From positions 338,775 to 402,774 of the forward strand of contig VZTG01010177.1 in the NCBI GenBank assembly GCA_013397845.1: DNA of 64,000 bases. The letters run 5' to 3'. Shown one piece after another: positions 14,601 to 24,538 of this stretch. The position numbers and the translations under genes were made by a program. This stretch comes from Melanocharis versteri (taxonomy: Eukaryota > Chordata > Aves > Passeriformes > Melanocharitidae). The notes under the pieces were generated by a model. The model had not been told where the DNA came from. It did no database searches and saw nothing but the letters and a program-made list of their open reading frames with translations. The stretch's first letter is position 1; each line of letters starts with the position of its first letter.

Positions 14601-15396
14601 GACTGTTTTTTCTCAATTAACTGGGCTTTGTTTAAATGTTGCAGTGTTACTATCAGAGTTAAAATGAGGGATATCTGAAAGGTGGATATATTTTAAAGCG
14701 GGGGGGGTAGTTGTACATGGGGTAGTAGATCGGAAATAGCACAACATTTTGGTTCTGATGCTGTCATGGTATGTGACAGACACTGCTGTATATAGTAGCA
14801 TGTAATGTTTGCTACACCAGGTTAATCAAGAGATTTCTATCTTAAACAGCTTATGATCTCCCACAGCTGAACAACAAATATTATGCCTGCTCAAAACAAG
14901 CTTCCTAATGTGTGTAGGAAAGGTTCCATGGCTCTTACTACAATTCTAGCATGTTGTCTGTCTTGGTTTGTTAAACAATATGATCCTCACTCAGTAACTG
15001 TCTAGCAGGAAATATGTAATGCAGTTACATGCTTCAGTTATGTATACATGGCATGAAGTTCAGCCCAACTTTTTCTCCCTGCCTTCTCATGCAAAATAGA
15101 GTTAAACATATAGGTGTTGTAGACTGCCTCTTCCCTCAAAAATTAGTGATCCCAGCAAAAGTGGAATTAAAGGGAACAACTGTTTAAGTATATGTTAATT
15201 AGCTCTGACATTTCACATATTAGAAGACTGCTGTCACTTACCAAAACCCATATTTACTTTTGTTACTTCAAGGGAAAATTCCAGTTTAGAAGAGATAGTT
15301 GAGAAGCAAGGAGATGTAATAGAGTATCTTCAGCGACACAATGCACTGCTCAGCAAGAGACTGTTGGCACTGACATCTCAGCAAACCAAAACTTAA
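2519..15396 (+). CDS. TMEM192: TMEM192, lysosomal transmembrane protein 192 (5'-partial, five exons)
   Basis: Multi-pass membrane protein of lysosomes and late endosomes. Joining 2519-2665, 6696-6960, 8955-9089, 12817-12919 and 15273-15396 gives one open frame of 257 residues plus stop; all introns are GT-AG and all phases match. In visible residue numbers, an acidic dileucine sorting signal EDDPLL lies at 10-15, hydrophobic helices at about 36-61, 83-103, 139-150 and 158-182, and an NYT sequon at 76-78. A charged cytosolic tail contains IIEEEKMYAYPS and a heptad-like LEEIVEKQ stretch. The match to remembered human TMEM192 (271 aa) is strong throughout. The first exon (about 10 codons including the start) must lie left of the window. 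The tail ends SQQTKT and lacks the cysteine present near the human C terminus. It is convergent with APELA. The family assignment is very secure; the precise molecular function is not well known. Confidence 0.97.
2666..6695 (+). other. TMEM192 intron 2
   Basis: About 4 kb of AT-rich intronic sequence from donor gtaagt to a pyrimidine-rich acceptor ending ttccag at 6690-6695. A second CR1 tail lies at 3331-3428. Several open frames of 60-104 codons between 4005 and 4704 overlap on both strands and have no protein-like features. I see no RNA gene or exon here. Confidence 0.8.
3331..3428 (+). mobile_element. CR1 LINE 3'-end remnant, sense
   Basis: The phrases ttagggacatgggttagtgg, acttggtgatctta and cttttccaacctagattcta, followed by a run of the ATTCTATG type, reproduce the terminal part of avian CR1 elements in sense orientation. 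A short internal repetition of gtggacttggt suggests a slippage duplication. The element is severely 5'-truncated and non-coding. Confidence 0.88.
6696..6960 (+). CDS. TMEM192: TMEM192 exon 3
   Basis: 88 codons plus one base, from acceptor tcttccag to donor ACAG|gtgaag. It encodes the rest of transmembrane helix 1 (VAFVVLAFLAAMF), a luminal-type loop CSYPNPNQDKCPGNYT with two cysteines and an N-x-T sequon, transmembrane helix 2 (VIIIAKVVLWVLHVFF), and a basic histidine/arginine-rich loop ending IYRSTRHLKRLPLLIHAT. This is the most strongly conserved exon relative to remembered human TMEM192. If the following intron were retained the frame would stop at 7070. Confidence 0.97.
6961..8954 (+). 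other. TMEM192 intron 3
   Basis: About 2 kb of intron between donor gtgaag and acceptor tttctag. The only structure seen is the perfect inverted repeat at 8296-8324, listed separately. No additional exon is required, because exons 3 and 4 join in phase (G|GT gives glycine). Confidence 0.85.
8296..8324. repeat. Perfect 12-bp inverted repeat with 5-base loop
   Basis: CTTTTCTGATAC at 8296-8307 is followed by actta and then GTATCAGAAAAG at 8313-8324, an exact reverse complement. Beyond the arms, CACAC (8291-8295) can pair with GTGTG (8328-8332) across a 3-base bulge. It lies inside TMEM192 intron 3. It could be a hairpin in the pre-mRNA or a remnant of a small palindromic transposon. Confidence 0.8.
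8955..9089 (+). CDS. TMEM192: TMEM192 exon 4
   Basis: Two bases, 44 codons, then one base, between acceptor ttttctag and donor ACAG|gtgaga. It encodes transmembrane helix 3 (ALLLILSVQ), a short loop HSFPDHSK, and transmembrane helix 4 (YLYLILGVLSLEM through LTCLVIYT). The first two bases complete the glycine codon started at the end of exon 3. Confidence 0.96.
9090..12816 (+). other. TMEM192 intron 4
   Basis: About 3.7 kb of AT-rich intron, from donor gtgaga to an acceptor ending ttgcag. A run of 14 T at about 12769-12782 lies about 35 bases ahead of the acceptor and may form a distal part of its pyrimidine tract. No repeat, RNA gene or extra exon is evident. Confidence 0.8.
12817..12919 (+). 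CDS. TMEM192: TMEM192 exon 5
   Basis: 103 bases (2 + 33 codons + 2) between acceptor cttgcag and donor TTCAG|gtaaga. It encodes the start of the cytosolic C-terminal tail: KISNFNRAKP, the acidic IIEEEKMYAYPS segment and HITSEVGF. It matches human TMEM192 closely from memory, and the phase with exon 6 is AG|G (arginine). Confidence 0.96.
12920..15272 (+). other. TMEM192 intron 5
   Basis: About 2.35 kb of intron from donor gtaaga to an acceptor ending ttcaag. It contains a run of eight G at 14700-14707 and otherwise unremarkable AT-rich sequence. Open frames of 60-92 codons here have no recognisable features. Confidence 0.8.
15273..15396 (+). CDS. TMEM192: TMEM192 exon 6 (terminal coding exon)
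   Basis: One base plus 40 codons and stop TAA at 15394-15396, following acceptor acttcaag. It encodes the end of the tail: ENSSLEEIVEKQ, GDVIEYLQRHNALLSKRL, then LALTSQQTKT. The region has the heptad spacing of a short amphipathic helix or coiled coil. From memory the human protein ends a few residues later, and its last residues include a cysteine. Here the end is five residues shorter and contains no cysteine. Confidence 0.96.
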
Positions 15397-16765
15397 CAGC
15401 ATTTGGAAAACTGCTGCTGGAGCTCTGGAGGGGAACGTGAAGTAGTGTAATATCCTGACTGATTTGTACAGATGTGACTCTTCTTCAATCATCTTTCACG
15501 TTTTGCAATAGAAGTTAAGCTGGAAGGATAAGCTCTGCATACACTATAAACCTATTACAACTGGACACTCTGGCTCTCTTCAAATCATCAGTTCTGGAAA
15601 AAAGTTCTGCAGCTTCCAAGATTCTTAATTCCTCAAAAGTTAAAGCTGGACCTCTGTTTAACTTTGCCCAGTTGTTGCTATTATTTTTTTACTGCTGTGT
15701 AACCTTTAAGCTTCAGACTACCAAAGTATTTTATATTTCTGGAATACAAATTTGTTCTCTAGAAAAATCTTACTTTCCAGGGGATGTATTTGCAGTTTCT
15801 ATTGCTGAAGCTGAGACTAGATGTATTCTGTCACTGATTCCCTTTACTAGAGGTAGTGTACTTCAGTAATCCAATACAGGTATTTGTTTTCTAGATGTGT
15901 CTCCTTTTCTCCTTTGTCAAGAAAGTGGAGAAATTTGGCATCCATCTTAGGATTATAAAAAAAGTGGTGGGTGCCCTAAAACTGCAAATCTCACATATAT
16001 ATAAGTTTGTGGTACAAAACCATGCCATGATAAGCAATTGTTCAGAATGCTGGCTTTAAAACTCTAAGGGATCCTCAGGGCTGATGACTATCCCATTACT
16101 AGGAGTTTGTGTTATCTAGTAACAAGATTCCTACTCTGCCAACTGAACTAACAACACAAAAATACTTGAGCGTAACCTTTTCCATTGATCTGGTAACTAA
16201 CTTGTGTTGAATGCTTTTAAAGATGCTGTCAAAAATGCCTGTTACATACTTGGCCTTTACTTTGGCCCTTCAGAAAACATCAGCATCTTGATTCGAAAAC
16301 TGAAATAGTGTATGTGGGGATGTGGAAAACAGCAGAAGACAGAAAGGTCTTTTAGAAGTTGATGAAAGAAGAATTCTTGGTTTTAATTTATGGTGAATTA
16401 AGGCTGGTGAAAGAAACATTTTGTTCTGGGTACTATTTTGTCTACCAATGTAGACAAAGAATTATTTTAGAAGCCAATACCTCTGTGGAGATAGGGTAAT
16501 CACTAATCAAAACTGGGAAGAAGACTCTCAAGAGGAGTGGTCTTGTAGTTGAATATAAGAAAGGAAAATTAATTCATCCTACTTTGGTGTTAGGGCACAA
16601 CTTTAGAAGTACCAAGACAGTTTAGCGTGCAACAAATAGGGGGGTTGTCTCATTCAAAGGAAAACAATAAATATTGGAGGTTTTGCTGCTATCCAACACT
16701 AGACTGTTCTCCTTAACTGTTGTTTCTTGAAAATGCAGCCAGAATTTTATAGCATACATGTAAGG

Positions 16766-16771
16766 AATAAA
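16766..16771 (+). terminator. TMEM192 poly(A) signal, proximal
   Basis: A canonical AATAAA hexamer followed immediately by the T/GT-rich stretch gttatttgtttttag. It is the first AATAAA downstream of the TMEM192 stop, with convincing downstream context. Confidence 0.6.
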
Positions 16772-16870
16772 GTTATTTGTTTTTAGAACTCAGGTTTTGG
16801 TGTGATTGTGTATGTCAATTTGTAAAATTTCTATGAAAAGCAGTAAAATGTGACTGTGAAGTTCATGCAC

Positions 16871-16876
16871 AATAAA
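16871..16876 (+). terminator. TMEM192 poly(A) signal, distal
   Basis: A second AATAAA 105 bases beyond the first, followed by gtgtgaattctgttatttc. It is a plausible alternative end of the TMEM192 transcript. Confidence 0.5.
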
Positions 16877-16895
16877 TGCAACTAAGGAAGAGTGT

Positions 16896-19800
16896 GAATT
16901 CTGTTATTTCTAAGCTCATGTACATCTGGTTCCAACAGGCAATCTGCAGATTTTTCTGTTATGCTGAGGTTCTCACAGCAGTGTTGGCACTTAAAACTAG
17001 CCTAAACTAGCCAAACAAGGATAGCTGTGCACTTATTTTGAAGCTTTAAGTTTAGTTTTATTCCCCTTTCTGGGTAATGTTTTTTTCCGTCATGCTTCAG
17101 ACTTCCCCTGCTACTTGTGTTTCTTTCCAACATTGGGAAGGAGGCTGCATAGTGCAGCAGAACAGCTTTCCTTTGTTTTGGTCATTACTCAAACCTTCGT
17201 CCTCTCCTCTCTGGCTGCTCAAGGTAAACCTTAGGTTAACCAGTAGTGTTGCTTTCTGTGGAGCATGGTCGCTGAAAAGAAAAGCAAGTGTGGCTTGCTG
17301 TGTGCACACATGTACATCTTCTGCCCTTTAAATGTTGCCTTTCGTAAGTACCCAAGTGATAACAAATAACTTTTAACAACCACCCACCCCTTGCCCCAGT
17401 TTTATACTTTTATCATACTCCCAACTCTATCTTGTTTTCTTAGTATCTTTAAGCTCTTTTTTTGGACAGGGTGGAGACTTTTCACATTTGTATGGGCTCC
17501 AGCCACAGGCTGGTAATCTTCACTACTCACCCTGAACACTTGAACCTCTGGCCATGGTAGAGCTTCCAGAGAATTGTCAAGTGGGAGCTGCTGCTGTGTG
17601 TGGCAGTCCCAAGCCCCTTGTCTGCAGCAGCTGGGCCGAGGCCAGCCTTGTTTGGGGGCAGAAACACTCCCCAGCCCCCAGGCTCCCCTGTGCTGCCTGC
17701 CCCAGTGCCTGGCGTGGCATTGCTGGGTGCTGTGGGCCTGGGCACCGGCCTCCTCCTGGCCACCACCCTGCTCGTGGCCGAGCTCGCTGCTCTACAGAAG
17801 GTGACTGCAGAGCTGCTCCGGGGGCCTGTGTGCAATCAGCTGCTTGAAAGGCCATGAGAAAGGGGTGAATGGCTGCTGCTGCACAAGGGAGATGAAGCTC
17901 AGCGGTGACCTTGCTGTGTCTGCCATGCCACAGTGCCAAATTGAACAATGAGTCCTAATTGTTCTGGTTCTGCTCTATCCTGCTTATCGGCCACCTCTCT
18001 GCTGCTGCAAGGTTGGGTGCTGGGGTGGCCAGCGCTGTCCATCCCCGGTGCTGCAGCCTGGGTGCCTGTCCCTGCAGTGTCAGCACCTCCTCACATGCTG
18101 GATTGTACTGCCTGAAGTCAAATCCATGGCAGGTTCTGCACGCAGTAAGCACTGGAGCATTGGGTCTAAGTTCAGAGGGGAAAAGTACTGCTTTGTGAGC
18201 ACAGGGGTTTGCACGTGCTCTGCTGTGAAGCAATGCTTTGCTAACCACCAGCACAGCCCTGCTCTGGTGAGCTGTGGCAAACCTGCAAACCTGTGACTCT
18301 GAACAGCTGAAGTGATGCTCCTTATGTAACCACAGCTGCTGAAATGAATCGGTATTTGCAGGTCTTGGTAAGATCTACTGGATTGCAGCTGGGGCAGCAA
18401 GAAGATAACGAAAATGAAGGAATGTTTCCTAATATGTGTTACAACTGTACCTTAACATAAAAATTAAAGTGATGTATTCTGTTATTTTTTATTATTCAGT
18501 GCTACCCCAGTAGCTTTTTATTTCTGTAGAAAACCAATATATTTGTTTTTTTAGATGTGAGAAAAGAAGTATTTTGTACCACCTAAGGAATATATTGGGT
18601 TGCCTGAAAAATGTTCACATTGTGGGGTTTTAATAATTTTTAGATTAAATGCTGAACTGTGCTAAATATTCTGTGCACATGAAAGAAAAGATGTGATTAT
18701 CTCCTGTGAATGTGCATCTTACATGAGGGAAAACTCTCAGTCAGTATTTCTGTTTTGTTTTTCTGAATTGCTCATTGTGGATATTCTATATAAACACCTC
18801 AGTATTTCACTTCACAAGGGAAATCACTGATTGTAAAAGATTTTAACAGGATTTTCCTGCTTTAAAGTTCTACACTAACATGGAGTTTAGCAGCCTTGCT
18901 CTACTGGAAGTCATTCTTAATCTGAAAAACAAGGTTGCAGCAAGGACCAGAGACTTGAGCAGACAATAGTCTGAACAGGTAACTGGAGACATGGAAAAGA
19001 ACCCTCAGCCTTGGAATGAGTTAGGCTTTCAGGCATTCTTTCTAACTAAAAGCCATGTCGCCCTCTTTGTGCTGTTGGAGTGTTTCCCGCTTTGCACAAA
19101 TATTTTGCAGCTGATCACGAGCAAGAAAGAAAAAGGCCATTGGAGTAGTGAGAGATTAGTAGGCTAATTGTACTTGTCTGATGATAGTCAAACATTTGAA
19201 ACCGATTTGCCATACTAATGTTTCTCCTGATTGATGTCAATATAAATCTTATGTGACCCTTAGCAAAATTTGGCTTTGTGTAGACACTGAGATATTTATA
19301 GCATATGTATGTGGCGTAAGGGAAATATTTCCAGTCTTTATTCTCCTATAATTTCCTTTTTTCCATACTGGAAAGGGAAGAGGTGAATTGTTTATTATCC
19401 TTTGGGAACATGCTAAACTGCTGTTTCTCACCAAAGCCTTGCATTTACCTCCGTTTCCTGTTGACCTGCTGTTACAGGACTTAATGAAACGTATTTTCAA
19501 ATTAAGTTTTCGTTTTTCCCATATTACAGCTATGTACAAGACAAGGAGTCAATTCGAAGTTTTAGAAACTCACGTTTTGCCTTTCAGAATTTGAGGTCTC
19601 ACTCTACCTTGGGATCAAGTCTTGTTATACTGCATCCATGCAAACATCAATTCTGGCTTGGAGTAGGCAGCAATTTGTACTTGTGCAAGCTGTCTTTAAG
19701 CGTGCCCTCGTACATGCACAGGGAGAGCTCAGTTCTGCTGTTGCAGCACCGTGTCCAAATGCTTCGTGTTTATAGACGTGATCGCATTGTTATCATGCAA

Positions 19801-20074
19801 AGCTGTTCTTACCACGAGCCTTGTGTTACGCACATCAAATGAAAACAGATCGTTTCAACAAAGTCAAATGCAAATCTGACCTTAATCAGAATTTTGCATT
19901 TTCAGAAAGACAGAAAATGTCAGGAAAAATTTTTGCATGATTAACTATCATTTATTTGTGTCAGAAATTGAGTAAAATTTTTTTAAACACTGATTCTATT
20001 GAATCCGCAGGGAAAATAGACAAGTTCTCAATTTTCTTTAGATGCATTGCCTTTGACAGCTGAAGAATACAGAC
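16896..20074. other. Intergenic gap between convergent TMEM192 and APELA 3' ends
   Basis: About 3.2 kb separating the two inferred transcript ends. The left and right parts are ordinary AT-rich sequence. The middle (17.53-18.30 kb) is a distinct GC-rich patch described separately. Small open frames at 19.2-19.8 kb on both strands have no protein-like features. Confidence 0.6.
17527..18300. other. Unassigned GC-rich patch with overlapping open frames
   Basis: About 770 bases clearly richer in GC than the flanks, with open frames of 75-125 codons on both strands. In the forward frame covering 17600-17857, the segment AVGLGTGLLLATTLLVAEL is a plausible membrane-spanning or fusion-peptide-like helix, followed by AALQKVTAELL. 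A possible exon would run from acceptor tgccccag (17698-17705) to AGAAG|gtgact at about 17801. The long frames start at non-ATG codons, the coding strand is ambiguous, and I recognise no family. It could be a decayed retroviral envelope fragment, an exon of a lost or lineage-specific gene, a non-coding RNA, or simply GC-rich DNA. Confidence 0.35.
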
Positions 20075-20092
20075 TTAGAAGAGAGTACAAAG

Positions 20093-20098
20093 TTTATT
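20093..20098 (-). terminator. Candidate APELA poly(A) signal
   Basis: TTTATT on the plus strand reads AATAAA on the minus strand. It sits directly beside an 8-bp inverted repeat (20097-20104 and 20113-20120), so in the transcript a small hairpin would abut the signal. Confidence 0.4.
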
Positions 20099-20541
20099 TC
20101 AAATGAGATATTATTTGAAATCCATACTATCTTTTTACAAAATATACAATCAACCAGCTAGTTGATAAACGTATCTATCAAAGTTCACAATCAATGCCTT
20201 TTTCAAAGCAGATTTTATGATATCAGCATGCCTTTAAAGAACAGATATTTAGAATAATTTTGTAGACTGACAATGGGCTTCCTAGGGTGCTGTTTTATTT
20301 TTACTTCTGTGAAGGAACATGCATATATAGCTTTCTGATAGATACATTATGTTTTTTTATGATTTTATTAAAGTTAATTGAATAATTGTGGTTATATAAA
20401 ATATCCAATGGCACAATAGATCCATATACTTATTCATAAGACATAACTGTTAAATAGCTACTCTTCACTTTTCTTGCTTTCCCACACTCTACCTGTACTT
20501 CTAAACAGAGATAGCCAAGGATACATATCAAATCCAAGTTA

Positions 20542-20550
20542 AATAAATAA
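20542..20550 (-). promoter_or_regulatory. AU-rich element nonamer in APELA 3' UTR
   Basis: The minus strand reads TTATTTATT inside a longer AT-rich run, matching the UUAUUUAUU nonamer bound by mRNA-destabilising proteins of the TTP/ZFP36 family. It is meaningful only if the third-exon model is right. Confidence 0.4.
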
Positions 20551-21494
20551 TTAAAAAATATATATATAAGTAGTAGAACACCTCTTTGGGAAACGGTTTT
20601 TCTTTTTCAAGACTCTGAAGGTTTACCTGCAGGGCTGTTTTTTGGTTTAGAGAAGTTTGACCATCTTTGTATGATGGTTTTACACAACTCCAGAACCGGG
20701 TCTGATGTTATACTTTAATTTTTTTTTTCATGTAGGGAAATTTGTAACTCTTGTTAAACTCTGCCCGTATTTACTCGAATAAGTTTTCAAGTTCTTAGAG
20801 ACAAGGGGTTACATATGGACACAGATTAGAAAGTTTCAGCTATCCAGTTTCTTTGATTGCTGGTCTTTCATTTATTAGAAACTATATGTTGTAGGAAAAA
20901 AATTGTAATACTGGATTTAAACCACGACACTTCTGATCTTTGATCATCTTTATATAATTTTGTAAAAAATGTTGACATTTCAAGTCTAGTGCAATGATTT
21001 AAAAATCTGAGTATGTTTTATTTTCAGGTTTGTTTTAGTTGTGCTAATGAAAGGGCTACCACGTTTTCCTTTATATGTAGGTATGTAATTTCTGCTGATA
21101 TAAAAGGCAGATGTGAAGCATGTATTTTTAAGAACAAAACTCAGACTAAAAGCTCAATGTATTCTTGACCTCCACTGCTGAAAAGAACAGCCTGTTTTCT
21201 GTTTGAAGTCCTCATTCATTGTAGTGCTATGTTCAAATATCCCATTCATTTAAATTACAGGAATAGAGTGCTACACAACACTTGGCTGACCAAACAAAGG
21301 TTTCTTTTCAATGGCCTATTTTTATGCTCTATTTATAATACTATAGCGGGTATTTTAGGAAAACTACTATTAAGCAAATAGCTCTGTAGTACTGAATTTT
21401 CAAGTATGTTTTAACTGTCTGGTTTGGCAGCCCAGTTTAAGAAAACAAATGATGGGCTTTGCAGTAACAGCTCATTAGACAGGAGGATGGGCTT

Positions 21495-21645
21495 GACCTT
21501 AAGGCCTGGCTTGAGAGATCTGAGTTATCAGTTTTGCATGACCCTTGGCTAATCTCTTATCTCTGTGTGCTTCAATTCTCTATCTGTAGAATGAGGGATA
21601 ACACTCTCTTTGCTTTCTCATATTGTAAACTCTTACTGTGCTTAC
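21495..21645 (+). repeat. Ancient MIR-like/CORE-SINE-type remnant
   Basis: The run gacccttggctaatctctta, then ctctgtgtgcttcaattctc and tatctgtagaatgagggata, resembles the common amniote SINE phrase in which a SINE core reads roughly as accttgggcaagtcactta followed by a cagtttcc and aaatggggata segment. It is heavily diverged. The resemblance is judged from memory. Confidence 0.5.
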
Positions 21646-22604
21646 TATACATGAAGCCAGTAGGATCACTAGTGTGGTGCTGACTTTGGTACTACTACAG
21701 TAATGCATTCTATGTTATTAATAAGATAATTCCATAAAGATGTAATGTTAGAGGTTAAAGCACTATGTATATATTATTAATATATAAAAGTATAAACAAA
21801 ATTTGGGCTTTCACAATTCCATGATGGAGTCTGATACTATTTCATCCTAAACGCAGCCTGAACTGAGTAGTCAACAGCACTTCCAATTTCACTCAATCTG
21901 AACATTATATACCATCAAGAGTGCCCTTGGACAGATCCTTCCTTCTTCCTGCCACTGGAAATCCAGCTCAGGTACCTGATGTTTGATTTGATCTTGAACT
22001 TTCACTACTCGTTATGAGAGCCAAATAATTTATGGGGAATGATTCAACCAGGTAAGTTCATGTGCATACCCCATCACCACCCTTCCCCCACCACCACTTC
22101 CTAGGGTGTGAGACAGGGGCCTTTAATCCAGGTCCTGTAGAATGTGGCAGACAGGACTGCTGAAAATGGGACTGTGGTGGCTGTCAGGTCAGCTGTTGTT
22201 GATCTGGACTTTTGACAAACTTCTCTTCTTGGTTTAACTGTTGCTCCTTTAAAACACTGAAAAGTCCAGTATGAAGTTGCTGGGGGAAAAAAGAAGGAAA
22301 GGAGAGAAATATTAATGAGAGATTTTGTAGTCTAAATTAGTCTCATACAAAACAGAATACATTATTTATGAAACACACGGACGAAATTCGGACTAATGTT
22401 TCTTAATTTGGAAATTTCAGCTACAAAGTTTGAGGAAAAAAAAGACAAAAGCAAGAAGGCTGCTGATATAAAATTTGCTGCCTTTGTACTGTGTTTTGTG
22501 TATGGAACTAATGAAAAGTCAAATTCAATCTTCTGCTCATTTCAAATGCTGCGAGAGGCTGCTATGCTCATTTTAGTTTCCAACCACTAGTTGAAATTTA
22601 GGCT

Positions 22605-22745
22605 TAAGGGTGCATCCTGTTTGCATCTGCAAATAGCTTTATCCATATGTACAACTCCACTGAGATCAATAAGATTACTCATGTGAGTCAAGTTACCCAG
22701 GCATGTAAATATTTGCTGAATTTGGACTAAAACTGGAAGGGAATG
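22605..22745 (+). repeat. Possible ancient amniote interspersed repeat
   Basis: The run acaactccactgagatcaat with aagattactcatgtgagtca after it resembles a repeat phrase (actccattgaagtcaatgg, ttactcatgtgagtaa) that is frequent in reptile genomes. It is diverged and of uncertain family. It lies in APELA intron 2 under the model here. Confidence 0.35.
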
Positions 22746-23969
22746 TAAACGTAGGTGGTAAATCCTACTTAAGATAAAGGATAGCACCCACAATGACTGA
22801 AGTTAAGAGAGTTAGTTCAGGTGCCTGTCTCCCCTTATGCCCTAGTCAGGTTAACTGAGTTCTAGACAGGTTTATAAAGCAGAAGGATCTTTAGCTAAAT
22901 GTCTACTAAATGCATTATGAATTAGTAAGTACACTGTTTTGTTTGGTCACTGACTTTTGTTACAAGAAATCAGCACCCCAAAGAAAAGGAGATAACACTG
23001 AAAATACCTTTTATCTTGATATTCTGCGGGGAAAGGAATTCCAGTGTAAGTGCACATGCATAATGCAGCTACTGCAGTGTCAAGCAAAATGTATTCATTA
23101 TATGAGGCTTCAGAGCACATTACAGAAAATGTAGATGCTTTCTGCACAATCTCCAGATATGGATGCTGAATGGGAGGAAAGGGAGTTAAATTTACTCTTC
23201 TTAGGACCTGAAGCAAATCAGGTCCTAAATTCAGAATTGATTCAAGAAGCCATTTCTGTCCTCTGTCCGTTCAGTCTCTGCCTGCTGAGTGAATCAATCC
23301 AATTGCTTAACTTTTTAGGTTTATGCTTAAACTGATGATGGAATGTCATTTAATCGGTGTCTTGTTTAAATGTAGCAGTGAGGAGACATGGCATTCAGTA
23401 GTAAAGCATCCTTCTGGCATGTCCTTCTTTCTACTTGCATCTCAATTCTGCCCCTCAGTATGCAGCCCATCCGAGATTAAATTTAAGATATGGCAATCTT
23501 TTTTTTCAACCTCACAAACTTGCCAGTTTACCATCCTATATGCGCATTCCACATGTTTACAGGCCAGCACTATAAAGCGGAATGGTACCCTTTTGCATGG
23601 CTGTTTTGGGAGTGCTGTGGGCTCTTTTCACCCAGGCAATTTAAAGCATTGACAAGATTCTTGGTATAGGGTTGTTAAAAGTTTGAGTTTAGTCTCTTTT
23701 TCACTGTTAACCACCTAGTGAATCGAAACATCTTGGCTCCACAGAGGGCAGATTCTGCCACCATTTATTCAGGATGCTGTCATGCCTGGGGCTACAACAT
23801 TATTTTAATATATAATGAGTTTTAAAGATGCAAAACTACTGACTGCATGTTTTATTCATTCTTAAATTGCAAAGAACGCTTGGTTTCCTTTTGATGCCTA
23901 CCCTATTAGCATATGCTACCTGTGTGCTTCTGCAGTCACTTAGTATTTGAATGTATATGCCCTCATCAG

Positions 23970-24115
23970 CTATAAAGCATTAATGTTTTGCACTTGTATA
24001 GCCTTTCATCCAAGGAGCTGAAAGTCTTTTGCTGACAATGATTAAGAATTACAGTCCCCTTTGAAGTGGGTGAATGCTGCTACCTTCATGTTACTGACGG
24101 GCAGAGTGAGGTGAG
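23970..24115 (+). repeat. Possible ancient amniote repeat
   Basis: The phrases cacttgtatagcctttcatc and aaggagctgaaagtctttt, with ttactgacgggcagagtgag further on, resemble an old repeat with a core of the type cttctatagcgcctttcatc and a downstream ttacagatggggaaactgag segment known from reptile genomes. It is strongly diverged and directly borders the APELA CpG island. Confidence 0.35.
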
Positions 24116-24538
24116 TTCGCCCTGTATCCAACACGGGGGAAGTGTCAGCGCTTGCAGCCCCGGAGCATCCTCTGCGAGTGCCGCTTCGTCCAGCCTTTAC
24201 ACTGATGACACTCTTTGCCCCGCAGCTTTGCCAGCAGCCTCGGAGGGCAGAGTTCGGCCCCTTTAGCGGGCTCGGTTGTTTTTCACCGCCTCACGCATCT
24301 GGCGTGGGGGTGGCCTGGAAGGGGGAGAAGGAGGCAGCGGCCGGCGGGACCCGCGCCCCAGCCCCGGGGCAGCGACCGCCCCGCCGCGCGCAGCTCCAAA
24401 GCCCCGTTTCCAATCCACAGGAGGGGAGCCCGGGCGCAGCCATGCCTGGCGTACCGCTCCGAAGGCAGGTGTGAATCCCCAAAGGTGCTCGCTGCGGGGA
24501 GCGCGGCCCGCGGGCCCGGCGCAGACGCGCGGATTTAC

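Larger units (their letters stand above)
15397..16895 (+). other. TMEM192: TMEM192 3' UTR
   Basis: Stop-rich sequence after the TMEM192 TAA, leading to two canonical AATAAA hexamers (16766-16771 and 16871-16876). Each is followed within about 40 bases by T- or GT-rich sequence (ttatttgttttt and tctgttatttc). Either or both could end the transcript, giving a 3' UTR of about 1.4-1.5 kb. The ends are inferred. Confidence 0.65.
20075..22280 (-). other. APELA: APELA exon 3, non-coding 3' UTR (inferred)
   Basis: On the minus strand a strong pyrimidine tract ending cccccag (CAG at 22283-22281) is the best acceptor seen downstream of the donor just after the APELA stop. From 22280 the sequence is AT-rich and stop-rich. 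An AATAAA occurs at 20098-20093, and TTTATT also occurs at other points on the plus strand (for example near 20295), so earlier ends are possible. The exon carries an AU-rich nonamer at 20550-20542 and an old SINE-like fragment near 21.5 kb. A three-exon structure agrees with what I recall of human APELA. The boundaries are inference. Confidence 0.45.
22281..24538 (-). other. APELA intron 2 (in the 3' UTR, inferred)
   Basis: About 2.26 kb between donor CCCAG|gtaaat (junction at 24539/24538) and the acceptor at 22281. It contains old repeat fragments (22.6-22.75 kb and about 23.97-24.11 kb) and, at its 5' end, part of the CpG island. Open frames of 66-110 codons in this stretch lack features of real proteins. 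Confidence 0.45.
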
